From Verrucomicrobiota bacterium (GTDB taxonomy: Bacteria > Verrucomicrobiota > Verrucomicrobiia > Opitutales > Opitutaceae): a DNA stretch of 10,661 nt. Shown here in pieces: positions 1 through 7,259 of this stretch; within the stretch, counting starts at the first letter, position 1, and every line of letters starts with the position of its first letter. The translations under genes and the position numbers were made by a program. The stretch is taken from the NCBI GenBank assembly GCA_023430825.1, contig JAEYYL010000156.1, positions 1-10,661 of the forward strand, given 5' to 3'. The notes beneath the pieces are model-generated. The model was not told where the DNA came from, did not search any database, and saw only the letters and a list, made by a program, of their open reading frames with translations.

Positions 1-1308
1 GCGCTCGAAGGCGGCAAAGGCGGCAGCCTCCGCGACGGCCAGTGGAAACACGGCGGCGACAACGCCAGCCTGCTCCGCAGCATTCGCGAGGGGTTTCCCC
101 AGTCCGGCATGCCGGCGTTCGGCGAGACGATCGACGAGGCGGAGGCGCTCGCGTTGATCGCGTATATCCAGGAAGTGGCGACACGCGCCACCGATCCCCA
201 GCCCGCGGAGGAATCGCCGCTGCCGCGCGGCGTGGTGAAAAGCGCGCTGCACGACTTTCGCATCGAGGAGGTCGCGCACGGCTTCGATGTGCCGTGGTCG
301 CTCACGTTCCTGCCCGATGGCCGCATCCTCGTGACCGAGCGCGTGGGGCGCCTGCGCGTGATCGCAAACGGCGCCCTCCAACCCGAGCCCATCGCAGGTC
401 TGCCCGAAACGATTCTCGTGCGCGACGAGGCCGGGCTGATGTCGGTGGTTGCCCATCCGGACTTCGCCCGCAACGGCTGGATTTATCTCTCCTTCAGCGA
501 CCACGGTCCGAACGAAACCGCGATGACGAAGGTCATTCGCGGCCGACTGCGCGACGGAGGGCTCGTGGATCAGGAGGACGTGTTTGCGATCTCGCCGGAC
601 CAGTATCAACCGAGCTCCGTGTTGTTCGGCGGACGACTGGCGTTTCACGGCGAACATCTCTTCATCAGTGTCGGCGAACGCGGCATGGAGGAATTCACAA
701 CCGGCGCCGCCCAGGATCGCACGTTGCCCAACGGCAAAATCCATCGTGTGTTTCACGACGGCACGGTGCCGGAGGACAACCCCTTCGCGAACGAGCCCGG
801 CGCGTTTCGCTCCATTTGGGCGTATGGCGTGCGCAATCCGCAGGGCCTCGCGATCAACCCGGCCGACGGCAGCGTCTGGGAAACCGAGCACGGGCCGCGC
901 GGCGGCGACGAACTCAACCGGATCGAGCGCGGAAAAAATTACGGCTGGCCGGTCATCACCTACGGACTGCGTTACGACGGTCGACCGATCTCGAACAAAA
1001 TCGAGGCGCCGGGCATGGAGCAGCCGGCGATCAACTGGACGCCCTCGATCGCCGCGAGCCAGATCGAGTTTTACACCGGCGAGCGTTTTCCGCGCTGGAA
1101 AGGACATTTGTTCATCGGCTCGCTCGCGCAGCAGAAATTCCTGCGCGTCGTCGTCGATGGCGAAGGGCGCGTCGTCGAAAACGAGGAGGTCTTCAACCGA
1201 CTCGGCCGCGTGCGCGACATCAAGACCGGACCCGACGGCCATCTGTATCTCGCGCTCGAACTGATCGGTAAACCGGGCCGGATCGTGCGGCTGGTGCCCG
1301 CGGACTGA
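1..1308 (+). CDS. Cytochrome c / PQQ-dependent sugar dehydrogenase fusion, 5' end outside window
   Basis: Open in frame from base 1 to the TGA at 1306-1308 (435 codons visible); the start is upstream. Codons 1-60 read as the C-terminal half of a class I cytochrome c: the SGMPAF stretch supplies the probable axial Met at codon 37, followed by a terminal helix (AEALALIAYIQEV). The haem-binding CXXCH must lie before the window. From about codon 86 (FRIEEVAHGFDVPWSLTFLP) to the end is a GSDH/YliI-type six-bladed propeller, with AHPDF, IWAYGVRNPQGLAI, EHGPRGGDELN, GKNYGWP, and a closing TGPDGHLYL. Family members use PQQ and calcium to oxidise the C1 hydroxyl of aldoses in the periplasm. The fused cytochrome would plausibly take the electrons (inference). 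One oddity is the sequence SSVLFGGRL at codons 205-213. Relatives usually have His before FGGR, which is the catalytic base in Acinetobacter sGDH; here it is Leu (TTG at 622-624). The fold is certain; activity on sugars is less so. Confidence 0.92.
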   Translation, partial: ALEGGKGGSLRDGQWKHGGDNASLLRSIREGFPQSGMPAFGETIDEAEALALIAYIQEVATRATDPQPAEESPLPRGVVKSALHDFRIEEVAHGFDVPWSLTFLPDGRILVTERVGRLRVIANGALQPEPIAGLPETILVRDEAGLMSVVAHPDFARNGWIYLSFSDHGPNETAMTKVIRGRLRDGGLVDQEDVFAISPDQYQPSSVLFGGRLAFHGEHLFISVGERGMEEFTTGAAQDRTLPNGKIHRVFHDGTVPEDNPFANEPGAFRSIWAYGVRNPQGLAINPADGSVWETEHGPRGGDELNRIERGKNYGWPVITYGLRYDGRPISNKIEAPGMEQPAINWTPSIAASQIEFYTGERFPRWKGHLFIGSLAQQKFLRVVVDGEGRVVENEEVFNRLGRVRDIKTGPDGHLYLALELIGKPGRIVRLVPAD

Positions 1309-1343
1309 GCGCCTGAACGCCTGCTCGTCGCGACCCCAGATCC

Positions 1344-1396
1344 CGCCGCTCACGCGGCGAGCCACGAAATGCAAGTGGCTCTGCGCGTGAGCGCAG
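1344..1396. terminator. Stacked inverted repeats between convergent genes, possible bidirectional terminator
   Basis: Three hairpins abut without a gap: 1344-1359 (6-bp stem CGCCGC/GCGGCG, loop TCAC), 1360-1380 (AGCCAC/GTGGCT, 9-nt loop) and 1381-1396 (CTGCGC/GCGCAG, loop GTGA). The first and third can instead pair with each other as a 10-bp perfect stem (1347-1356 with 1384-1393) enclosing the middle hairpin. The element sits between the plus-strand dehydrogenase stop (1308) and the minus-strand membrane-protein stop (1437), which is where a shared terminator is expected. No U-tract follows on either strand, so a standard intrinsic terminator is not proven. A dispersed extragenic palindrome is the alternative. 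Confidence 0.45.
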
Positions 1397-1436
1397 GGAG
1401 GTTTGAAACGGCACGGCAAGGATCGCGCGCGCCCCC

Positions 1437-1856
1437 CTACCCTCGCAACGCGAGCCAGCCGAAAGCCACCGCGTAGATCGCACACTCGAGATGGAGCAGC
1501 GCAAAACCAAATCGCCAGAATGCTCCGCCGAGGTGCGGCCAGACGCGCAGCCAGGGCAAAACCACGAGCCGTCCACCCCACCAAAGTGCAATCCCGCCGC
1601 AGAGCAGCCGCGCCGCGACCGAGCCTTCGACGAGTTCCGGCGCAAAGCAGAGGCTGACCAAGCCGCAGAAGGCGAGGGTGGCCCCGATGAAGAAATTCTG
1701 CGCCACCGCGAAACGGCGGTGCAAATCGGGCAGGCGCGCGAGATGCTCCTCCCAATTCGGCGGGATCGGTGTGAACCACGCGAACACCAGCGTCACGAAA
1801 TGAAGCACACCGGCCAGGCGCACGCCGATAATCCACACCGAGTCGTCCACGTCCAT
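1437..1856 (-). CDS. Small four-segment membrane protein, family not recognised
   Basis: I do not recognise the family. With the ATG at 1856 the product has 139 residues. It shows four hydrophobic segments at about residues 8-29, 50-72, 80-100 and 112-136, so it is very probably an inner-membrane protein. The first loop is polar and proline-rich (TPIPPNWEEHLARLPDLHRRF). Helices 3 and 4 carry many aromatic residues (ALWWGGR, FWRFGFALLHLE). There is no signal peptidase site and no catalytic motif that I can see. A GTG at 1916 would add 20 residues, but these are polar and unlike a membrane-protein N-terminus, so I prefer the ATG. Neither start has a Shine-Dalgarno sequence. The gene is convergent with the sugar dehydrogenase and divergent from trpB2, with 197 bp between the two starts. 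That gap shows no promoter I can name with confidence. Confidence 0.72.
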   Translation of the reverse strand: MDVDDSVWIIGVRLAGVLHFVTLVFAWFTPIPPNWEEHLARLPDLHRRFAVAQNFFIGATLAFCGLVSLCFAPELVEGSVAARLLCGGIALWWGGRLVVLPWLRVWPHLGGAFWRFGFALLHLECAIYAVAFGWLALRG

Positions 1857-2053
1857 CGCGCGAGGATGAACCGATCGCCCCGCCGCGGCGAGGGTCGAAA
1901 TCTCACGTGCGTGCACGACCGCACGGCACCGGCGACGTTTGCACGCCCGCGCACTTCTTGGCGAAGGCCACGTGAAGATTGCGCCGTCCGAAATTCCCGC
2001 GTGACGGTTCGCGCCGGCCTCGCTAGTTGACCGCGGCGCATCGCGCCCACCCC

Positions 2054-3373
2054 ATGAACTCCCCCCTCCAGTTCCTGCTCCGCGCCGACGAAATGCCGAC
2101 GCACTGGTATAACCTGCTCGCCGATTTTCCGGAGCCGCTGCCGCCGCCGCTGCATCCCGGCACCAAACAGCCCGCCACTCCCGCCGACATGGCGGCGATC
2201 TTTCCCGACAATCTCATCGCCCAGGAGATGAGCGCCGAGCGGCACATCGAGATCCCGCAACCGGTGCGCGACGCCTACGCGCTTTACCGGCCGACGCCGC
2301 TGCTGCGCGCCGTGCGACTCGAACAGGCGCTGCAAACCCCCGCCCACATCTACTACAAATACGAGGGCGTCAGCCCCGCCGGCAGCCACAAGCCGAACAC
2401 CGCCATTCCGCAGGCCTACTACAACAAGATCGCCGGCACGAAGCGGCTGGCGACCGAGACCGGCGCCGGCCAGTGGGGTTCGTCGGTCGCGATGGCCTGC
2501 AGCATCTTCGGGCTCGAGTGCACCGTTTACATGGTGAAGGTGAGCTTCCACCAGAAACCGTATCGCAAGCTGCTCATGCAGACCTACGGCGCGAACGTCT
2601 TCGCCAGCCCGAGCGCCCAGACCCAATTCGGCCGGAAATTGCTCACGGAAAACCCAGACAACCACGGGGCTCTCGGCATCGCGATCAGCGAAGCGATCGA
2701 GGACACCGTCACGCATCCAGGAACCAAATACGCACTCGGCAGCGTGTTGAACCACGTCTGCCTGCACCAGAGCATCATCGGCGAGGAGACGATCCGGCAG
2801 ATGGCGCTGGCCGGCGAGGAGCCGGATGTCGTCTTCGGCTGCGCGGGCGGCGGCAGCAATTTCGCCGGCATCGCGTTTCCGTTCGTCCGCGGGAAACTGC
2901 AGGACGGAAAGAAAACGCGGATCATCGCGGTCGAGCCGGCCTCGTGCCCTTCGCTCACGCAAGGCGAGCTGCGCTACGATTTCGGCGACACCGCGGAGAC
3001 CACGCCGCTGATGATGATGCACACGCTCGGCCACACCTTCATGCCGCCGAGCATCCACGCGGGCGGACTGCGCTATCACGGCATGGCGCCGATGGTGAGC
3101 CACTGCAAAAAACTCGGGCTGATCGAGGCGGTGGCCGTGCAGCAGACGAAGGTGTTCGAGGCCGGCGTCCTCTTCGCGCGAAGCGAAGGCCTCGTGCCCG
3201 CGCCGGAGTCGTCGCATGCGATCGCCGCCGTGATCGACGAAGCGATCAAATGTCGCGAGGAAGGGAAGAAACGCGTGCTGGTGTTCAACCTCAGCGGCAA
3301 CGGCCTGCTCGATCTCGCCGCGTATGACGCCTACCTCAGCGGTCACTTGAAGGACGGCAACGGCGTCGATTGA
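2054..3373 (+). CDS. trpB: Tryptophan synthase beta chain, type 2 (TrpB2), stand-alone
   Basis: A PLP enzyme of 439 residues. The classical beta chain condenses indole with L-serine to give L-tryptophan. The type 2 branch is recognised here by the N-terminal WYNLLADFPEPLPPPLHP block, by YRPTPL, and by HAGGLRYHGM near residues 335-347. The PLP Schiff-base Lys is K113 in GSHKPNTA. ETGAGQWG (about 135-142) is the substrate loop, GCAGGGSN (262-269) binds the phosphate, and NLSGNG ends the fold. The ATG at 2054 is chosen because the product then begins just before the conserved WYN block; a TTG at 2027 would only add unlikely residues. No Shine-Dalgarno sequence precedes it. No trpA, trpC or other trp gene is adjacent, so it is not in a tryptophan operon here. 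Type 2 enzymes have been proposed to act in indole salvage or as serine-deaminating enzymes, so the physiological reaction is uncertain although the family is not. It converges on bglX with 41 bp between the stops. Confidence 0.95.
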   Translation: MNSPLQFLLRADEMPTHWYNLLADFPEPLPPPLHPGTKQPATPADMAAIFPDNLIAQEMSAERHIEIPQPVRDAYALYRPTPLLRAVRLEQALQTPAHIYYKYEGVSPAGSHKPNTAIPQAYYNKIAGTKRLATETGAGQWGSSVAMACSIFGLECTVYMVKVSFHQKPYRKLLMQTYGANVFASPSAQTQFGRKLLTENPDNHGALGIAISEAIEDTVTHPGTKYALGSVLNHVCLHQSIIGEETIRQMALAGEEPDVVFGCAGGGSNFAGIAFPFVRGKLQDGKKTRIIAVEPASCPSLTQGELRYDFGDTAETTPLMMMHTLGHTFMPPSIHAGGLRYHGMAPMVSHCKKLGLIEAVAVQQTKVFEAGVLFARSEGLVPAPESSHAIAAVIDEAIKCREEGKKRVLVFNLSGNGLLDLAAYDAYLSGHLKDGNGVD

Positions 3374-3400
3374 AAAAGGTGCGGGCTGAAGCACCGCACC
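3373..3400 (-). terminator. Intrinsic terminator of bglX
   Basis: Read on the minus strand, a perfect 7-bp GC-rich stem (GGTGCGG at 3400-3394, CCGCACC at 3384-3378) with a 9-nt loop is followed directly by five T (3377-3373). It lies 14 bp after the bglX stop, the usual place for a Rho-independent terminator. Read on the plus strand, the hairpin is followed by a run of ACTC repeats with no T-tract, so it should stop bglX transcription much better than trpB2 transcription. The last T of the tract is opposite the last base of the trpB2 stop codon. Confidence 0.75.
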
Positions 3401-3414
3401 ACTCACTCACTCCA

Positions 3415-5631
3415 TCACTCCACGTATTCGAACTCGCCGATTTTCGGCGCCGTGGAATCGCCGCCGACAAACACCTCGAAGCGCCCGGGCTCGGGCGCGA
3501 AACGCAGGTCGGCGTGGTGAAAGGCGAGATCCGCGGGGCGCAGCGCGAACGTGACCTCGCGCGCCTCGCCGGGCGCGAGCGCAACGCGGACGAAGCCCTT
3601 CAGTTCGCGCACCGGCCGGGTGACGGAGCCGGCGACATCGCGCACGTAAAGCTGCACCACCTCGGCGCCGGCGCGGTTTCCTGTATTTGAAACCGTGATA
3701 CTGATTTCCTGCGTGCCGCCGGGCGCGAGGCGGGCGGTCGAGATCTTCGGCGCGAGGTAGGCGAACTTCGTGTAGGACAGGCCGAAGCCGAAGGGAAATT
3801 CCGGCGTGTTGGGCACGTCGAGATACTGGGATTTCCACTTGTCCGGCCCCTTCGCCGGATCGAAGGGTCGCCCGGTGCGCTTCTGGCTGTAGAAAATCGG
3901 CACCTGCCCCAGGTTGCGCGGAAACGTGACCGGCAGCTTGCCGGACGGGTTGAACGCCCCGCGCAACAGATCAGCGATCGCCGGGCCGCCCATCGTGCCG
4001 GGCAGCCACGCGAGCAGGATCGCGTCGGCGTGTCCGATCGCGGCCCCGAGCGCGAGCGGCCGCCCGGTGAAAAGCACGAGGACCACGGGCTTGTCCGTCT
4101 GACGCAACGCGGCGAGCAGTTCGCCCTGGACGCCCGGCAGGTCGATCTCGGACCGGCTGGCCGCCTCGCCGCTCATGAACCAGCCTTCGCCCAGCACCGC
4201 GACGACGACATCCGCCGCCTCCGCCGCGGCGACCGCTCCGGCGAAACCGCTGCGATCCTCACCCTGCGTCTTCGCACCCAGCGCGTAGGTCACGCGACCG
4301 GGAAACGCCTCCTCCAGCGCCGTGCGCACGGTGACCGCATCCTCTTCGCGCCCGCGGCCGCGCCACTCGCCGATCAGATCGCGCTGCGTGTCGGCGAGCT
4401 GGCCGACGAGGGCGATGCTGACCCCGGCGCGCAGGGGAAGAACATCGCGGTCGTTTTTCAACAGCACCGCGGATTTGCGCGCGAGATCGCGCGACGCCTC
4501 GAGGTGTTCGGGCCGGAGCATCGCCTGCTTTTCGCGCGTCTCGTCGGAGTAGCGGTAAGGATCATCGAAGAGGCCGAGCCGGGCTTTTGCCATGAGGATC
4601 GCGGTCACCGCTCGGTCGAGCCGCTCCCGGGACACGGCGCCGGACTCCACGAGCGCGGGCAGGTGCGGACCGTAGAGGCGGCTCTCCATGTCCATGTCGA
4701 CACCGGCATTGAACGCCAGGCGCGCGGCTTCGCGCTCGTCGGCCGCGATGCCGTGCTCGAGCAGTTCGCGGATCGAGGTCCAGTCGGAGACGACGAAGCC
4801 GTCGAAGCCCCACTCCCCGCGAAGCACGTCGGTCATCAGGAACTTGTTGGCGGACACCGGCACGCCATTGAGGTCGTTGAACCCCGCCATGAAGGTGGCG
4901 ACGCCGGCCTCCACTGCGGCCTTGAACGGCGGCAGGTGCACATCGCGGAGCGTGATCTCGGAGATGTCGGTCGTGTGGTAATCGCGGCCGGCCTGCGCGG
5001 CGCCGTATCCGGCAAAATGTTTCGCGCAAGCGAGCAGCGTATCGATGCGTGAGAGATCGTCGCCCTGAAATCCACGCACCCGGGCGCGCGCGATGGCGCT
5101 GCCGAGAAACGGATCCTCGCCGGCACTCTCCATGATCCGGCCCCAGCGCGGATCGCGGGCGATGTCGACCATCGGCGCGAAGGTCCAGTGCTGGCCCGCG
5201 GCCGAGGCCTCGATCGCCGCAATGCGTTCGGAGCGCTCGATCGCCTCGAGATCCCACGATGCCGCCTGGCCGAGATTGATCGGGAAGATGGTCTCGTAGC
5301 CGTGAACGACATCGAAGCCGAACAGCAGCGGGATTTTCAGCCGCGTGTGCTCGACGGCGAGGCGCTGGTAGGCGCGCGTGCGCGCCGCACCGACGGCGTT
5401 GAGGATGCTGCCGACGCGACCGGCGGCGACTTCGGCTTCGAGGTTCCGCCGCGTGGCGGGGCCGGTTTCCTCGCCCGGCGCGGAATACTGGATGAGCTGG
5501 CCGATCTTTTCCTCGGTGGTCATCTGCGCGAGCAGCGCGGCGACTTTCTGCGCGAGGGCGGCGTCGTCGGACTGGGCAAGGACCACGGTCGTGAAAACGA
5601 CCGCCGGAACGGCGGCGGAGAGAATTTTCAT
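3415..5631 (-). CDS. bglX: Periplasmic beta-glucosidase, glycoside hydrolase family 3
   Basis: A 738-residue GH3 enzyme that releases glucose, or a related sugar, from the non-reducing end of beta-glucosides. The N-terminus MKILSAAVPAVVFTTVVLAQ is a signal peptide with likely cleavage near residue 19-20, placing the enzyme in the periplasm or outside. The (beta/alpha)8 domain runs to about residue 355, with FAPMVDIARDPRWGR (151-165), KHFAGYG (204-210) and GFVVSDW (278-284), in which D283 is the predicted nucleophile. The second domain carries GEAASRSEIDLPG, with E489 as predicted acid/base. A fibronectin-like C-terminal domain begins near residue 625. Length and domain order match E. coli BglX (765 residues), and no key residue is missing. 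The ATG at 5631 is chosen because it starts the signal peptide; the reading frame stays open far upstream, but only as antisense of gdhA. Substrate range (cellobiose, xylobiose and others) cannot be read from sequence. It diverges from gdhA. Confidence 0.96.
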   Translation of the reverse strand: MKILSAAVPAVVFTTVVLAQSDDAALAQKVAALLAQMTTEEKIGQLIQYSAPGEETGPATRRNLEAEVAAGRVGSILNAVGAARTRAYQRLAVEHTRLKIPLLFGFDVVHGYETIFPINLGQAASWDLEAIERSERIAAIEASAAGQHWTFAPMVDIARDPRWGRIMESAGEDPFLGSAIARARVRGFQGDDLSRIDTLLACAKHFAGYGAAQAGRDYHTTDISEITLRDVHLPPFKAAVEAGVATFMAGFNDLNGVPVSANKFLMTDVLRGEWGFDGFVVSDWTSIRELLEHGIAADEREAARLAFNAGVDMDMESRLYGPHLPALVESGAVSRERLDRAVTAILMAKARLGLFDDPYRYSDETREKQAMLRPEHLEASRDLARKSAVLLKNDRDVLPLRAGVSIALVGQLADTQRDLIGEWRGRGREEDAVTVRTALEEAFPGRVTYALGAKTQGEDRSGFAGAVAAAEAADVVVAVLGEGWFMSGEAASRSEIDLPGVQGELLAALRQTDKPVVLVLFTGRPLALGAAIGHADAILLAWLPGTMGGPAIADLLRGAFNPSGKLPVTFPRNLGQVPIFYSQKRTGRPFDPAKGPDKWKSQYLDVPNTPEFPFGFGLSYTKFAYLAPKISTARLAPGGTQEISITVSNTGNRAGAEVVQLYVRDVAGSVTRPVRELKGFVRVALAPGEAREVTFALRPADLAFHHADLRFAPEPGRFEVFVGGDSTAPKIGEFEYVE

Positions 5632-5693
5632 GGCGGCAATCAGGAGGGGTTGCGACACGCGCAAAGTCGCTGCAGCCGGGCCCGACAACGAGG

Positions 5694-5713
5694 TGCAATC
5701 GTTCCACGTTGCA
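5694..5713. promoter_or_regulatory. Interrupted palindrome TGCAA-N10-TTGCA, possible operator
   Basis: Exact 5-bp arms TGCAA (5694-5698) and TTGCA (5709-5713) are separated by 10 bp, so the arm centres are 15 bp apart, a spacing usable by a dimeric repressor or activator. The site is 63 bp upstream of the bglX start and 191 bp upstream of gdhA, which favours bglX as the target (inference). No regulator gene lies in the window. Chance occurrence is possible with such short arms. Confidence 0.3.
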
Positions 5714-5797
5714 ACCGGCGCAGCCCGAAAAGCGCCCGTGCTGCCACATAATGGCTCCTGCTCGCCGCAAGTAGTGCCGGAGCGAAGCCGGAGATCG

Positions 5798-5807
5798 GTA
5801 AATTTAC
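5798..5807. promoter_or_regulatory. Perfect AT-rich palindrome GTAAATTTAC
   Basis: This perfect 10-bp palindrome sits within an otherwise GC-rich region, about 100 bp upstream of the gdhA ATG. Eight of its ten bases are A or T, which makes it stand out locally. It could be an operator or part of the gdhA promoter. The flanking bases do not extend the symmetry, so the assignment is tentative. Confidence 0.3.
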
Positions 5808-5855
5808 GGATTGTTCGGGCGGAAGGACTCCTCGAACGTGTGCCCCCCTGTCGGT

Positions 5856-5886
5856 GCGCGCGCGGCGAAGTCCGCCGCCCGTGCGC
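5856..5886 (+). promoter_or_regulatory. Leader hairpin upstream of gdhA
   Basis: GCGGCG (5862-5867) and CGCCGC (5873-5878) form a 6-bp stem with a 5-nt loop. GCGC at 5856-5859 and 5883-5886 can close a further 4 bp across an internal loop. The structure ends 18 nt before the gdhA ATG and would lie in the 5' untranslated region if transcription begins in the AT-rich patch upstream. Its role is unknown, and GC-rich DNA makes such stems by chance. Confidence 0.3.
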
Positions 5887-5904
5887 TGTCCGGCCCCTTT
5901 GCAT

Positions 5905-7245
5905 ATGAACTCCTACGTAGCCGAAGTCCTCGATCTCGTCGCCCGCCGCAACGCCGGCGAACCGGAATTCCTCCAAGCCGTGCATGAAGTGCTGGAGTCC
6001 CTGGACCCCGTGATCGAGCGCCACAAGAAGTATCGCGACGGACGCATCCTGGACCGGGTCGTCGAGCCGGAGCGCCAGATCGTGTTCCGCGTGGCGTGGC
6101 AGGACGACGCCGGACGCGTGCAGGTCAACCGCGGCTTTCGCGTGCAGTTCAACAGCGCGATCGGCCCCTACAAGGGCGGGCTGCGGTTCCACCCCAGCGT
6201 GAATCTCGGCATCCTGAAATTCCTCGGCTTCGAGCAGATCTTCAAAAACGCGCTGACGACGCTGCCGATGGGCGGCGGCAAGGGCGGCTCGGATTTCGAT
6301 CCCAAGGGTAAATCCGACACCGAAGTGATGCGGTTCTGCCAGAGCTTCATGACCGAGCTGCACCGTCACATCGGCGCCGACACGGATGTGCCCGCGGGCG
6401 ACATCGGCGTGGGCGGGCGGGAGGTCGGGTATTTGTTTGGCCAATACAAGCGCCTCGCCAACGAGTTCTCCGGCGTGTTCACCGGCAAGGGCATCAAATG
6501 GGGCGGCTCGCTCATCCGCCCCGAGGCCACCGGCTACGGCGCGGTGTATTTCGCGGAGGAAATGCTGAAGACCCGCGGCGACTCGCTCGCCGGGAAGGTC
6601 TGCACCGTCTCCGGCTCGGGCAACGTCGCCCAATACACCGTCGAAAAGCTGCTCCAGCTCGGCGCGAAACCGGTGACGCTGTCCGACTCCGACGGCAGCA
6701 TCCACGATCCGGCGGGCTTCACCCTGGAGAAACTCGCCTGGGTGATGCAGCTCAAGAACGCGCGGCGCGGCCGCATTCGCGAATACACCGAGAAGTTCGG
6801 CGGATCGTTTCTCGCCGGACAGCGGCCCTGGACCGTCCCCTGCGACTGCGCGTTTCCCAGCGCGACGCAGAACGAGATCGACGGCCAGGACGCGCAGGCG
6901 CTGCTGAAGAACGGCTGCCAGCTCGTCTCCGAAGGCGCAAACATGCCCTCCACGCCGGACGCCGTGCACGCCTACCTCGCAGCCGGCATCCTCTACGGGC
7001 CGGGCAAGGCCGCCAACGCCGGCGGCGTGGCCACCTCGGGACTCGAGATGTCCCAGAATTCCATGCGGTTGAACTGGTCGCGCGAGGAAGTCGACCAGCG
7101 GCTGCACCGCATCATGGTCAACATCCACGAAGCCTGCCGCGCCACCGCCGCCGAATACGGCGCGCCGGGCAACTATGTCCTCGGGGCGAATATCGCCGGC
7201 TTCGTGAAAGTCGCCGACGCGATGCTCGATCAGGGCGTGGTGTAA
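5905..7245 (+). CDS. gdhA: NADP-type glutamate dehydrogenase
   Basis: A 446-residue hexameric-type glutamate dehydrogenase that reductively aminates 2-oxoglutarate with ammonium to glutamate in the cytoplasm. It is close in length and motifs to E. coli GdhA (447 residues). The N-terminal substrate domain shows GPYKGGLRFHPSVN (K90) and PMGGGKGGSDFDPKGKSD with the catalytic lysine at K126; D166 in DVPAGDIGVGGREVG is the second catalytic residue. The Rossmann domain has SGSGNVAQY (236-244) and ends with LSDSDGS, a serine-type rather than acidic-type end of the second strand, which fits NADP preference. The closing PGKAANAGGVATSGLEM and NYVLGANIAGFVKVADAM blocks are intact. The ATG at 5905 is chosen because the next 17 residues upstream are low-complexity and the E. 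coli-like length is then matched. No Shine-Dalgarno sequence is visible. It is followed after 14 bp by the ATP-grasp fusion gene, so an operon is likely. Confidence 0.97.
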   Translation: MNSYVAEVLDLVARRNAGEPEFLQAVHEVLESLDPVIERHKKYRDGRILDRVVEPERQIVFRVAWQDDAGRVQVNRGFRVQFNSAIGPYKGGLRFHPSVNLGILKFLGFEQIFKNALTTLPMGGGKGGSDFDPKGKSDTEVMRFCQSFMTELHRHIGADTDVPAGDIGVGGREVGYLFGQYKRLANEFSGVFTGKGIKWGGSLIRPEATGYGAVYFAEEMLKTRGDSLAGKVCTVSGSGNVAQYTVEKLLQLGAKPVTLSDSDGSIHDPAGFTLEKLAWVMQLKNARRGRIREYTEKFGGSFLAGQRPWTVPCDCAFPSATQNEIDGQDAQALLKNGCQLVSEGANMPSTPDAVHAYLAAGILYGPGKAANAGGVATSGLEMSQNSMRLNWSREEVDQRLHRIMVNIHEACRATAAEYGAPGNYVLGANIAGFVKVADAMLDQGVV

Positions 7246-7259
7246 AACGCCGCTCGACC

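Larger units (their letters stand above)
5632..5904. promoter_or_regulatory. Divergent intergenic region of bglX and gdhA
   Basis: This 273-bp gap separates two outward-facing start codons and must hold both promoters, since no other gene fits. I find no convincing -35/-10 pair for either direction. The most AT-rich patch is around 5797-5812 (TAAATTTACGGATTG). Two palindromic sites and one leader hairpin are listed separately. A GC-rich direct repetition of CCGGAG occurs at about 5777-5792. No Shine-Dalgarno sequence precedes either ATG. Confidence 0.55.

Noticed and set aside
42..1271. 409-codon plus-strand frame overlapping the sugar dehydrogenase
   Set aside because: It is an out-of-frame Arg-rich translation; the true frame shows cytochrome c and PQQ-propeller motifs.
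1403..2030. Plus-strand frames across the small membrane-protein gene
   Set aside because: They translate to Arg/Pro-rich sequence, whereas the minus strand gives four clean hydrophobic segments.
1793..3406. 537-codon minus-strand open frame opposite trpB2
   Set aside because: It is antisense of a well-conserved PLP enzyme, low in complexity, and overlaps the start of the membrane-protein gene in another frame.
3401..3420. ACTC tandem repetition after the bglX terminator
   Set aside because: There are only about three units in 12 bases, too short to call a functional repeat.
6498..7259. In-frame upstream extension of the ATP-grasp fusion protein into gdhA
   Set aside because: It would overlap gdhA by about 750 bases and translates to Arg-rich sequence. 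The ATG at 7260 fits directly after the gdhA stop.
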